DNA from: Gambelia wislizenii
Lineage: Eukaryota > Chordata > Lepidosauria > Squamata > Crotaphytidae
Assembly (NCBI GenBank): GCA_030847615.1
Contig: JAUMIR010000015.1
Span: 823,501 to 887,500 of the forward strand
Reading direction: 5' to 3'
DNA: 64,000 nucleotides
Position numbers and translations under genes: made by a program. Under the pieces are notes generated by a model. It searched no databases, was not told the DNA's origin, and was given only the letters and a program-made list of their open reading frames with translations. This document shows positions 1 through 8,859 of the stretch, one piece after another; positions within the stretch are counted from its first letter, which is position 1; the number at the start of each line of letters is the position of its first letter.

Positions 1-20
1 CTTTCTTTTCTTTTCTTTTA
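1..20. repeat. CTTTT-type microsatellite end
   Basis: The window opens inside a pyrimidine-rich simple repeat of CTTT/CTTTT units. Only its right edge is visible. Confidence 0.6.
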
Positions 21-449
21 AAGGCGGATATCTCGAGTTAGAAATGGCCAAAGTGGTCAGACTAGTTTTGGAAAGGTGCAATTGTACATCTCCAAGAAAG
101 GACTCAATTTTTCTTCCCAGGGTTGATAAAACCGTCCCGTGGGAAGGCTGGATTTCATGGGAAATTTGTCCTTAACAAAAACCTGGCCTCTTTCAGTTTA
201 TCAGGGAGTTTAAGAAGTGACTTGACTCTACCAGAAAGAAAAGAAATGGACGTGGTGGTGTGTTTGTGTGTGTTTACTGGTGAGCTCTTAAATGGGAGGC
301 TTTCCAGTTAGATTTGGGCCGGCCGTTTCAAAGCCAGAAAGGAGGGCAAAGGATCAAGCCAGATAGCCCGCTCAGCGGTCAGGAGGAGGGCGTGGGATTC
401 TGCCACAGCGTCCCTCACAAACAGACCCCCGTGAGCCTAGCACTGAATG
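21..449. other. No gene seen
   Basis: Short ORFs only, with no recognisable domain, splice-site pair or repeat. I see nothing to annotate here. Confidence 0.4.
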
Positions 450-531
450 GGATAAAATCGTGTATTCTTGCAGGGAAGAATGGGTTGGACTAGATGACCC
501 TTGTGGTCTCTTCTAACTCTACGATATGATG
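450..531 (+). mobile_element. CR1: CR1 LINE 3' terminus (fragment)
   Basis: Holds the CR1 3'-end signature seen many times in the window: GGGTTGGACTAGATGACC, a 'tctcttctaactcta' segment and a degenerate ATTCTATGA-type tail. It is a severely 5'-truncated copy. Confidence 0.75.
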
Positions 532-592
532 AAAACCAGTGCAAAAAAGCTAATATAATCATGGAGGCGCTAAGTCTCTTTCACACTAGACC

Positions 593-727
593 GGTGATTC
601 CCAAGCTTTGGTCCTCCAGGTGTTTTGGACTTGAACTCTCGGAAGTCCTAGCTGACTTGGCCAATGGTCAGGAATGCTGGGTGCTGAAGTAGGAAACATC
701 AGGAGAATCAAAGTTTGGGAACCACTG
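593..727. mobile_element. Palindromic MITE, same family as 4201-4341
   Basis: The left end (gtgattcccaagctttggtc) is the reverse complement of the right end (aatcaaagtttgggaaccac). Inner arms carry 'gttttggact' and its mirror 'aagtaggaaaca' with mismatches. It has the layout of a small non-autonomous TIR element and abuts the Helitron that starts at 731. Confidence 0.6.
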
Positions 728-730
728 CAA

Positions 731-1490
731 TCGATATATATATAAAACTCTTGGGTATGTTGCCTTTCCCAGTCCTCTGATTGGCTGCTCAGGAAACATA
801 CCCAACTAATCACCACCACATGCAAATCCCCTCTCCACCTCACAATCCACTCCTGCCACTCACGCTGTGGCTCATCTCTCTATATAATTCTCTTGGGTAT
901 GTTGCCTTTCCCAGTCCGCTGATTGGCTGCTCAGGAAACACACCCAACCAATCACCACCCACATGCAAATCCACATGCAAATCCCCTCTCCACCTCACCA
1001 TCCACTCCTGCCACTCAATCTGTGGCTCATCTCCATATATAATTCTCTTGGGTATGTTGCCTTTCCCAGTCCGCTGATTGGCTGCTCAGGAAACACACCG
1101 AACCAATCACCACCCACAAACAAATTCCCTCCCCACCTCACAATCCACTCCTGCCACTCAGTCTGCTTCTACACCCCCAGCCTCACAAGGCCCCCTCCCT
1201 CCTCTCACTCAGTCAACCAATCACCAGTCGCGGGCTGCGAAGGACCCAGGCAGTCAACCGGCGGCGGCAGCAGGACACCCGCGATGGGACACAAGCCGTT
1301 AACTGGTGCGGCAGCAGCAAGGCAACAGAGCAAGTCACACTCAGCAATTCCAGGAAAAGTGCAGAATGCTAAGAAGAGGGTGGAGGAATTTAAAAATCCA
1401 TAGGCCTACCTTACAGGGTTGTCGTGAGGTCTAATGGGCATTTGGGGGGAGTTTTTTTTTAATGGCGTGTGTTACGACAGGTACAGCTAG
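731..1490 (+). mobile_element. Non-autonomous Helitron (760 bp)
   Basis: The 5' end starts TCGATATATATATAAAA right after an A. The 3' end reads GGTACAGCTAG followed by T. This is the canonical A^TC...CTAG^T structure with no terminal inverted repeat or target duplication. No Rep/helicase ORF is present, so it is non-autonomous. Internally the 5' region is repeated three times (anchors 'ttgggtatgt' at 751, 892 and 1049; steps of 141 and 157 bp). The second and third repeats begin with a TCTATATAATTC-type start resembling a new Helitron 5' end. The 3' terminus (GTGTGTTACG...GGTACAGCTAG) matches the element at 61034-62832. Confidence 0.72.
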
Positions 1491-1518
1491 TAGACAATTA
1501 AGGCATTTTGGTCCCACT

Positions 1519-1592
1519 TTAATAATAAATAATAATAATAAAATTTATTTATATCCCGCCCCTCTGCAAGCAATCGGGGCGGCTTACCATGG
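1519..1592 (-). mobile_element. LINE/SINE 3' tail with (ATT)n
   Basis: On the - strand it reads 'gccgccccgattgcttgcagaggggcgggatataaata' followed by an AAT/ATT run. The same module occurs at 2388-2474, 10443-10512, 33285-33400 and 52590-52668. It is the conserved 3' end of a squamate LINE (probably L2-like) or of a SINE sharing that tail; the parent family is not certain. Confidence 0.6.
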
Positions 1593-2387
1593 CTACATCG
1601 TTTTAGGTTCTGAACTTTTCCGAGACAGGTCAAATCAAATCTTATTTGCACCAAACCAATGGCCATTGCAGTTATAAGAACAATATAACCTGCCAGAGAG
1701 TTCTGGTGTCTCACCAAACTACAAATCCCAGGATTCCATGGGATGTTGGAACCAAGTGGTATCAAAGTGCTCCAACTGTCTACTGTTAAAAAGGAGGAGG
1801 GAAACAAAAGATAAAAATTATGCCCCGCCAACCATGATATTTCTCTTCAACCTCAACATTTCTAGCACTGCAATAACTTAAAACTTCTGCTGAGCCTTTA
1901 AACTGTGAATTTTTAATATGGATTAATAGTTTTAATAGGTATTTATCTTATTGGCGCTTTTAAATTGATGCTGAGCATTTTAATAGATGTGGTGTGTTTT
2001 TAACGGATGTTATATATTGTGTGCTAATCTGTTGTTGTTCCAATATCTCCATCCATGGGGAGAGGTAGGTAAGAAATTATTATGATTATTATTATGATTA
2101 TTAAATAGAGTTTAGTCACCCCAAGGAAAAAGGCAGGTGCAGCGTTCCAGGGAACGTATATACAGCAAATAGAAGAGTTCTCAGCATGAACGAAATGTGG
2201 TGCCTCAATCTCTGCAATGCTAGAAATTAGCAAAGGGACATTTCATGGGGTGGGGACAGAATTCTTATTTTAATTTAGAGGGCCAATACCCTCATTTTAG
2301 TTAGATGGTTCTAATTTTATATTGTTTAATGTGTTTTTGTGGGGGTGGGTGGTACATTTTGTCATTATTACAATGTTTTAATTGTTG
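1593..2387. other. AT-rich intergenic stretch, no gene seen
   Basis: No supported gene. Contains a short ATT-rich simple repeat near 2077-2104. The segment near 2205-2290 ('ctctgcaatgctagaaat') resembles pieces at 8698-8810 and 56695-56770, so a further low-copy interspersed repeat is present. Confidence 0.4.
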
Positions 2388-2433
2388 GAAGCCGCCCCGA
2401 TTGTTTTTAGCAGAGGGGTGGGGTATAAATAAA

Positions 2434-2473
<40 letters not shown>

Positions 2474-2474
2474 T
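2388..2474 (+). mobile_element. LINE/SINE 3' tail with (ATT)n
   Basis: Sense copy of the module described at 1519-1592: 'gaagccgccccgattg', then 'gaggggtggggtataaataaa', then a run of about 12 ATT units at 2438-2474. Confidence 0.65.
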
Positions 2475-2570
2475 TGGCCCCTACCCCTGTAGCTACACCC
2501 TGGATTTTGTAGGATTTACAGGTATGTTTCGCTCCTTCTTTTACACTCTCCTCCCATCCTGCCTCAAAGC

Positions 2571-3287
2571 AAGACCTGGCTGAATGAGACTATGTGCGAA
2601 AGGGATCTAGGAGTCCTAGTAGACCACAAGTTGAACATGAGTCAACAGTGTGATGCGGCAGCTAAAAAGGCCAATGTGATTTTGGGCTGCATCAGTAGAA
2701 GTATAGTGTCTAGATCAAGGGGAGTAATAGTGCCGCTCTATCCTGCCTTGGTCAGACCTCACCTAGAATACTGTGTCCAGTTCTGGGCACCACAATTCAA
2801 AAAGGATATGGACAAATTGGAGCGTGTCCAGAGAAGGGCAACTAAAATGGTGAAAGGTCTGGAAACGATGCCTTATGAGGAGAGACTTAGGGAGCTGGGT
2901 ATGTTTAGCCTGGAAAAAAGACGGTTAAGAGGCGATATGATAGCCCTGTTTAAGTATTTGAAGGGGTGTCACGCTGAGGATGGAGCAAGCTTGTTTTCTG
3001 CTGCTCCAGAGACTGGAACACGGAGCAATGGGTGCAAGCTCCAGGAACAGAGATTCCACCTCAACATGAGGAGGAACTTTTTGACAGTCAGAGCTGTTCG
3101 GCAGTGGAACGCACTCCCTCGGAGCGTGGTGGGGTCTCCTTCCTTGGAGGTCTTTAAACAGAGGCTGGATGGCCATCTTTCAGGGATGCTTTGATCAAGA
3201 TTTCCTGCGTGGCAGAATGGGGTTGGACTGGATGGCCCTCGTGGTCTCTTCCAACTCTGCAATTCTATGATTCTATGATTCTAAGGT
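2571..3287 (+). mobile_element. CR1: CR1 LINE, C-terminal reverse transcriptase part plus 3' UTR
   Basis: A 5'-truncated CR1. An uninterrupted frame from 2592 to 3194 (200 codons) carries the conserved CR1 ORF2 C-terminus: [19 protein letters not shown], the [14 protein letters not shown] block, [16 protein letters not shown], and the tail [12 protein letters not shown]. The upstream polymerase core with the FADD catalytic motif is missing, so it cannot encode a working enzyme. The 3' UTR ends in the ATTCTATGATTCTATGA octamer-like repeat typical of CR1. It is among the least decayed copies in the window, suggesting fairly recent insertion. Confidence 0.93.
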
Positions 3288-3334
3288 TGCTGCTTTTCCT
3301 TCTTACATCTCCCTCTTTCTTGCAGCAGCCAGAA

Positions 3335-3335
<1 letters not shown>

Positions 3336-3362
<27 letters not shown>
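3336..3362. repeat. (TA)n microsatellite
   Basis: About 13 uninterrupted TA units. Confidence 0.9.
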
Positions 3363-3365
<3 letters not shown>

Positions 3366-3652
3366 AAAATCCTTCTCCTCTCCATCCCTCTTGAGTATCT
3401 TCAGGTGAGAAAACTGATCCATCTTTCCACAATGGTACCTTTGTTTGCCGCTTTGAGGTTCTTGCTGCCAGCCTTCCTTTGGTTCCTGGACTGCTTCCCT
3501 TTCCGTGTATCAAAAAATTGCATCTGAGTTTCACCAACACTTTGCTTGCTGTGGCACAGCGAATCTTTCCAAAGGGAGCCATGGCTTCCTTATGTCTGAA
3601 AAGGCAAGGGATGAGTTTCTGGAGAAGGGATACGTTTGGGTTGATGGGATGA

Positions 3653-4052
3653 AAGGATTGTAATATTGGCAGGGACCCCAGGGCCATGTAGTCCAACCCC
3701 TTCTGCCATGCAAAAATGCACAACACAGGGACTCCCAAATGATGCCCACCCAGCCTCTGTTCAAAGACCCCCAAAGAAGGAGAGCCCACCACCTTCCAAG
3801 GTCATCTGTGTGCCACTCTTGGACAGTTTTTCTTAATGTTCAGGTGGAATCTCTTTTCTTGTCGTTTGTAATCCTTTGGTTCTTGTCCTGGTCTCTAGAG
3901 CAGCAGAAAAGAAACCTGCTCCATCTTTCACCTGGCATCATTTATTTCAACATGGCTGTATCACATTACCTCCCCAATCTTCTCTTCTCCAGGCTAAGCA
4001 TACCCTCCTCCTACGCTGTCCTTCATAGGGTTTGGATTTCAGACTTTTACCC
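3653..4052 (-). mobile_element. CR1: CR1 LINE 3' part
   Basis: Antisense CR1: 'gggccatgtagtccaacccc', 'ttctgccatgcaaaa', 'aggagagcccaccacc' and 'ggaatctcttttct' occur in the order of the other - strand copies. Diverged and 5'-truncated; ORF broken. Confidence 0.85.
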
Positions 4053-4083
4053 TCCGGGCCAGCATTCTGCTGATATGACTGCT

Positions 4084-4203
4084 TAGAATCATAGGACCCT
4101 AGAGTTGGAAGAGACCCTAAAGGCCATCCAGTCCAACCCCATTCTGCCCTGCAGGAAGACACAATCAAAGCACTCCTGACAGATGGCCATCCAGCCTCCC
4201 AGT
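4084..4203 (-). mobile_element. CR1: CR1 LINE 3' terminus
   Basis: Starts with the CR1 tail (agaatcataggaccc...gagttggaagag) and runs to 'ggccatccagcctcc', where the palindromic element at 4201-4341 takes over. Confidence 0.85.
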
Positions 4204-4341
4204 GGTTGCCAAACTTTGGTCCTCCGGGTATTTTGGACTTCATTTCCCAGAGGCCCCTGTGAGCTTAGCCAACAGCCAGGAACTCTGGGAGCAGAAGTCC
4301 AAAACATCTGGAGGACCAAAGTTTGGGAATCACTACTCTAG
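4201..4341. mobile_element. Palindromic MITE (about 140 bp)
   Basis: A near-complete fold-back: 'gtggttgccaaactttggtc' at the left is mirrored by 'gaccaaagtttgggaatcac' at the right, and 'ttttggacttc' by 'gaagtccaaaa'. It sits between CR1 pieces. Same family as 593-727, with relatives near 24898, 40265 and 60596. Confidence 0.75.
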
Positions 4342-4365
4342 CCCTAAAAAAATTCAGAACCATGG

Positions 4366-4482
4366 AAAGCTCATAGAACCACAGAGATGGAAGAGACCCC
4401 AAGGGCCATCCAGTCCAACCCCACTTTGCCCTGCAGGAAGACACAATCAAAGCACTCCTGACAGATGGCCATCCAGCCTCTA
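4366..4482 (-). mobile_element. CR1: CR1 LINE 3' terminus (second of a tandem set)
   Basis: Begins 'agctcatagaaccacagagatggaagagacc' and ends 'ggccatccagcctc'. It is followed by 'tagccctaaacactttcagcaccatgg', a near copy of the spacer at 4341-4366, so CR1 end plus spacer have been duplicated together. Confidence 0.8.
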
Positions 4483-4510
4483 GCCCTAAACACTTTCAGC
4501 ACCATGGAAA

Positions 4511-4973
4511 GGTCATAGAACCACAAAGAGACCCCAAAGGCATTAGGCCTAACCCCATTCTGTAAATATAATGTGATTATAGTGTGTTTAGATTAAGAGG
4601 AAAAATATATTAGTATTAGGATAGATAGTTTTATTTTTGTATTAGTAAGAAAAGAGGAAAGCAATTATTATTTTTGCGTTATTGTTACGGCCTTTTGCGG
4701 TCGGGTGTATTTTTCAGTAGAATGGTTTTATTGCAATAAAAAATTCCAAAAATTCCATTCTGCCATGCAGGAAGACACAATCAAAGCATTCCCAAGAGAT
4801 CCAGACTCTGCTTAAAAACCTCCAAAGGAAGAGACTCCACCACACTCCCAGGCAGCAGCAGCGGATCCCACTGTCCAACAGCTCTTACCCTCCGGAAGTT
4901 CCTCCTCATGGAATCTCTTTTCCTGTAGTTTCAGTCCATTGCTTCATGTCCTAGTCTCTGCTGTGCGTACACA
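4511..4973 (-). mobile_element. CR1: CR1 LINE, interrupted by an L1-like insertion
   Basis: CR1 sequence runs 4511-4562 and resumes at 4755 (ccattctgccatgcaggaag), continuing to 'gtcctagtctctgctg'. The interruption at 4563-4754 is flanked by the direct repeat CCATTCTG. Confidence 0.85.
4563..4754 (+). mobile_element. 5'-truncated L1-like 3' end with 8-bp target duplication
   Basis: A 192-bp AT-rich insertion ending 'ttgcaataaaaaattcc' plus an A-rich tail, flanked by CCATTCTG at 4555-4562 and 4755-4762. Poly(A) tail, short length and direct repeats fit target-primed reverse transcription of an L1-type 3' UTR. Antisense copies of the same unit lie at 6229-6600. The L1 assignment is inferred, not shown by an ORF. 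Confidence 0.6.
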
Positions 4974-4997
4974 CTTGGAATGAAAATTAACAGCAGT

Positions 4998-5488
4998 CAG
5001 AATCCTAGAGTTGGAAGGGACCCCAAAGGCCATCTAGTCCAACCCCCTGATATCATGCAGGAATCCACAACTGAAACCCCAGACTCTGTTTAAATACTTC
5101 CAAGAGTGGAGAGTCCACCAACCTCTGAGGCAATCCACTCCACTCTCGAACCGATCTAACAGTCAAGATGTTCTACCTAATGTTCAGGTGGGATCTCTTT
5201 TCCACCAGTTCGTGGCCTGATTTTTGGAGCAGCAGAAAACTAGCTGGCTGCCTTTTCTACACGACATCCCTTCGGATATTTAAACATGGCTCTATTGTCC
5301 CACCTCTCAGCCTTCTCTCCTCCAAGCTAAACGTACCTAGCTCCTTCAGTTGTTTCTCATAAGGTTTGGGGCTTTGACCATCTTGGTCGCCCTTCTCTGG
5401 ACACCTTCTAGCTTGTCAATATGCTTCTTAAGACTGCTCCATCCATAACTAGATGCAAGGTCACTCCAGGTGATGTCTGGCCAAAGCA
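4998..5488 (-). mobile_element. CR1: CR1 LINE 3' part
   Basis: Antisense CR1 from its 3' tail (gaatcctagagttggaaggg) through 'cctctggacaccttctagcttgtc' to 'gatgtctggccaaagcaatg', equivalent to the end of ORF2. Frames are broken. Confidence 0.87.
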
Positions 5489-5515
5489 ATGATGATGATG
5501 ATGATGATGATGATA
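5489..5515. repeat. (ATG)n microsatellite
   Basis: About nine GAT/ATG units directly at the 5' edge of the preceding CR1 copy. Confidence 0.85.
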
Positions 5516-5747
5516 GGTACAAAAAGAGCCACTGCTGGTGTCCAGCTGGCATAGATTTTTAGCAATCCACACCTGGCTGGAAAAAGCACGCCTGGAATAT
5601 AAATGCAAATAAATTGGCAGGGGTGAGGATCTTCCTCCAAATTCTACAAACTATTAGAAAATGTTTCTTCTTTCTGGCTGGCGAATTGGTTATTTTAGGA
5701 GCCAGAAAGTGGCAAACTGGTGAGCATTAAGGTCAAACACACAGGCT

Positions 5748-6105
5748 TAGGGTTTCCAGATCGCAGGGCCAGTTTTTGTCGGTCATCTCCAGGTGGGAGA
5801 CAAGGGTCCAGTTTCTCCAATTCCAGGGAGCTCAGCTCTATTAGTCAGAGGAAAGGGTTGGGTGCAAATCTCCAGCTCAGCAAGGAAAACAGCAGCTTGC
5901 TACAATTTGTAAGGATCTCTTGGTTGTTGTGGCGCCAGGGTTCACCATCCGCTCTGCTCTGTTTCCTCCTTCTAGCTAGAATCAAGCAGACAGGATTAAA
6001 TGTTCCTTATTCCTTCTTCTGGAGTAAGTGAGAAGGAATAACCCCCTCATTTTCCCTTGATCTGATAATAGCCCATTTAGCTCAGATTTCTCTCTTAATT
6101 TCCAA
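5748..6105 (+). mobile_element. Dispersed repeat family A
   Basis: Shares ordered blocks with 52755-53215: 'ttccagatcgcagggc', 'ctccaggtgggag', 'gggtgcaaatctccagc', 'ttgctacaatttgtaagg', 'ccatccgctctgctctg' and 'tagctagaatcaagcag'. Shorter pieces lie at 28985-29085 and 31190-31325. No ORF; the class is unknown (SINE or non-autonomous element). Confidence 0.6.
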
Positions 6106-6120
6106 ACTGGAAAATCTGGT

Positions 6121-6136
6121 GTGTGTGTGTGTGTGT
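6121..6136. repeat. (GT)n microsatellite
   Basis: Eight GT units. Confidence 0.8.
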
Positions 6137-6228
6137 GCTTGAATGAGATGCTCACTGTGGCTCACAGCATCTCATTGCCCTGGAAAGCTCAGGATGACCC
6201 TGAACTGACAAGTCTACACAGGGAATAA

Positions 6229-6600
6229 GACCATTCTACTGAAAAATACACCCGACCGCAAAAGGCCGTAATAATAATGCAATAATAATAATAATTGTTT
6301 TCCTCTTTTCTTACTAATACAAAAATAAAACTATCTATCCTAACACTAATACATGTTTCCTCTTAATCTAAACACACTATAATCACTCTTTGGGAGTTAG
6401 GAATTTTTTATTGGAATAAGATCATTCTACTGAAAAATACACCTGAACGCAAAAGGATGTAACAATAACGCAAAAATAATAATAATTGTTTTCCTCTTTT
6501 CTTACTAATACAAAAATAAAACCATCTATCCTAACACTAATACATGTTTCCACTTAATCTAAACACACTATAATCACTCTTTTTCCCCCCCAATGAACAT
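6229..6600 (-). mobile_element. Two head-to-tail L1-like 3' ends
   Basis: Two copies of the 4563-4754 unit in antisense, starting 'ccattctactgaaaaatacac' at about 6232 and 'catt' at about 6424. Both contain 'cctcttttcttactaatac' and 'aatctaaacacactataatcac'. They are joined through 'aggaattttttattggaat', the mirrored tail. The second continues into AT-rich sequence up to about 6720. Confidence 0.6.
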
Positions 6601-6758
6601 TATATTTACATATTACAATTATACCTATTTGGAAAAGAAAAAAAATCAATAAAAGATTAATAAGAATAATAATACAAAAATACAAGAATAATGCAATAAA
6701 ATACTGCAATAAAATATATGTTATTGAATTAGGGGGGCCGGTTCAGGAGTGTCCTAGA

Positions 6759-7345
6759 CTAGTGGTTTTTAACCTGTGATCCGTGGACCCCCAAGGGGGC
6801 TGCGATGTCCTCACAGGGGGCCCACGAAGGTTTGGAGGCTGCTCAGCACATGTGATGGGAGCTAAGGCAAAGGCTGGCTGGCTGGCTTGGCCTGCGCATT
6901 GCCATTCAATCCGCTCCAGCCACAAACTTGCAGGAAGAAGCAGGAGAAAAGTCTTCCCTCCCCTCCAGTGTCTCTGAGGGAAGGTTTAATGGATGGTGTA
7001 TTATTATTATTATTAAAGGCTGGCTGGCTGGCTTGGCCTGTGCATTGCCATTCAATCCACTCCAGCCACAAACTTGCAGGAAGAAGCTGGAGAAAAGTCT
7101 TCCCTCCCCTCCAGTGCCTCTGAGGGAAGGTTTAAGGGATGGAGTGTATTATTCGGGTTTTAAATCTTAAGTCTTGGGGGTCCATGGCAATAATAGATAA
7201 TTGTTATTATTATTCTCTCTCTGGCTTTTCTTTGCAAATGAAGATTATTATTATTCAGTTTTTAAATCTTAAGCCTTGGGGGTCCACTGCAATAAAATAT
7301 ATTTAAAGGGAGTCCCTGGTAAAGAAAAGGTGGAGAGCCACGGCT
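6759..7345 (+). mobile_element. hAT-like non-autonomous element with internal duplication
   Basis: Begins 'agtggtttttaacctgtg' and ends 'ggtggagagccacggct', resembling hAT-type ends (AGTGGTTCTCAACCTGTGG from memory). Two 146-bp tandem copies (anchors 'ggctggctggctggcttgg' at 6872 and 7018) include 'cacaaacttgcaggaag' and 'tcttccctcccctccagtg'. A second pair ('tttaaatcttaagtcttggggg') is at about 7158 and 7262. No transposase. Confidence 0.5.
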
Positions 7346-7809
7346 CTACCCCATCCCTCTGTGTCAAAAGGTATGCTCCTTGGGGACATAGACCTTCGGT
7401 GTCCAGTTATCAGCAAATCCATGCAATTTGCTACTTAACGTTTCGTGCTCCCCCCTTTCGCCACCCCACAGGGCGAGGAGCTGCCAAGCGCAAGAGACAA
7501 CCCACTCCTTTTTGGAAGGGTTGGGGGTAACTCACAATTGCCCCCCCTTTCCTTAACATTTGCTTGGAGGGGGTCCCAGGTAGGGAACAAGAGCTCCTGC
7601 CCATTCTCTGCCAAGGCAGAGGGTCAACTCAGATTTCGGATAAGCAACCGAGACGGGCCCAGATCCATTGCCAAAACTTTGGCATTGCCTTTCCTGCCCA
7701 GTAAGATTTGCCTTAAACTGCAAACTTATTGAAAAACTGCACTGGCCATTTTCTTTTCTTTTTTAAAATTAAAAGTTAGGATTTTAGATGTGTTTCCCCT
7801 AAACTACAA
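7346..7809. other. No gene seen
   Basis: Unique-looking sequence with short unconvincing ORFs. Confidence 0.35.
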
Positions 7810-8060
7810 ACAATTTTTAAAATAATTCTTTTTATTAACAATTAATAATAAAAATGCATATATTCATCTACATTCAAAAATCATAAAAGACTAACATCAG
7901 TATTTACTTATGCATCGAATATTAAATAAACAAATAACATAAAATAAAATATCTCAAAATTTAACATATCCCCCCTTTTTTTGTCTATTTCATAAAGTAT
8001 TATACATTCAGGCTATTAATATATGAAACACAATTTTAATTCTTGCGCACTATTTCTTTT
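7810..8060 (-). mobile_element. Possible L1 3' region, AT-rich
   Basis: Strongly AT-rich, with 'aataattctttttattaac' at the left, which would be the A-rich tail of a - strand L1-type element. No ORF survives, so the call rests on composition and similarity to 33046-33280. Confidence 0.3.
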
Positions 8061-8084
8061 CATATTGCTTAGCAGATAATTTTC

Positions 8085-8365
8085 AGCTTTTAAAATGTCC
8101 TGATTTTCCTCTCCACTTCCCACTTTCCCTCTTTGTCCTCAGCTGGCTTCCATTGCTGCAAACCAAGTGCAAAAGTGCAAAAGGGGCTTCCAGTGCTTTA
8201 ACACAGGATGGGAAGGATAGGAGAGGAAGGATCCGGATCTTGCCCTTCCCAGTTGGCGCAGGCAAAAGCAAACTGCTGCCACCTCGCCTTGCTTTCCTGG
8301 TCTTCTTCATTCACAACTTTTGTCATGCTCTGATTTCTGACCCAGTTTTCATCTGTGACACGTTG
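8085..8365 (-). mobile_element. TIR repeat family B (partial)
   Basis: Antisense member of the family best seen at 18734-19108: 'aaaatgtcctgattttcc', 'tttgtcctcagctggctt', 'ccttcccagttggcgcagg' and 'aaaagcaaactgctgcc' occur in reverse order relative to the sense copies. Confidence 0.65.
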
Positions 8366-8394
8366 GAGAGTGTGCCATTAATTTGAACACTCTT

Positions 8395-8692
8395 CAATGG
8401 ACTTTTATCAGACATGGCAAAAACCGTGGCGTTAGGACAGGACGATAACAGAAATGGCTGGAATTATCAGATGACGACGTTGCTTACTCGTTCCTTCTGC
8501 ATTGCACTGGTGTGAATAAGGCGTCACTTTTTATTGATGGCTTAGCCCGTCAATAAAAAGTGACACCTCATTTGCACCAGCACGATGCAGCAGATCTGGG
8601 TAAGCGACCAGAGCATCTGATAATTTTGCCTTTAGTGCTATTCTCACATCCTAAATGACCTGGGTTTTGGCCTCGTCTGATAAAGTCCAATG
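8395..8692. mobile_element. Fold-back element (about 298 bp)
   Basis: Ends are TGGACTTTTATCAGAC and its mirror GTCTGATAAAGTCCA. The centre is a long, nearly perfect inverted repeat ('gcgtcactttttattgatgg' against 'ccgtcaataaaaagtgacac') with a 6-nt loop near 8545. Inverted similarity extends over almost the whole length. No ORF. A related right end occurs at 44317-44331. Confidence 0.75.
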
Positions 8693-8819
8693 TCTTCTGC
8701 TCTGCAATGCTAGAAATTTGGGGCATGCAGAAGAATTTCATTTAGGAGGGGTGCAGCATTTTTATTTGGGAGGGAAAATCCCTAATTTTTCCTCCCTCCC
8801 CTTCATAGCTACACTCCTG

Positions 8820-8850
8820 GATTTCTTTCTTTCTTTCTTTCCTTCTTTCT
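8820..8850. repeat. (TTTC)n microsatellite
   Basis: Pyrimidine run of TTTC and TTCC units. Confidence 0.75.
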
Positions 8851-8859
8851 CTTCTTCCT

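Noticed and set aside
731..1490. CCAAT-box cluster / promoter array ('gattggctgctcagg' repeated three times)
   Set aside because: The motif is part of the repeated Helitron 5' region and also appears in the other Helitron, so it is element sequence, not a host promoter.
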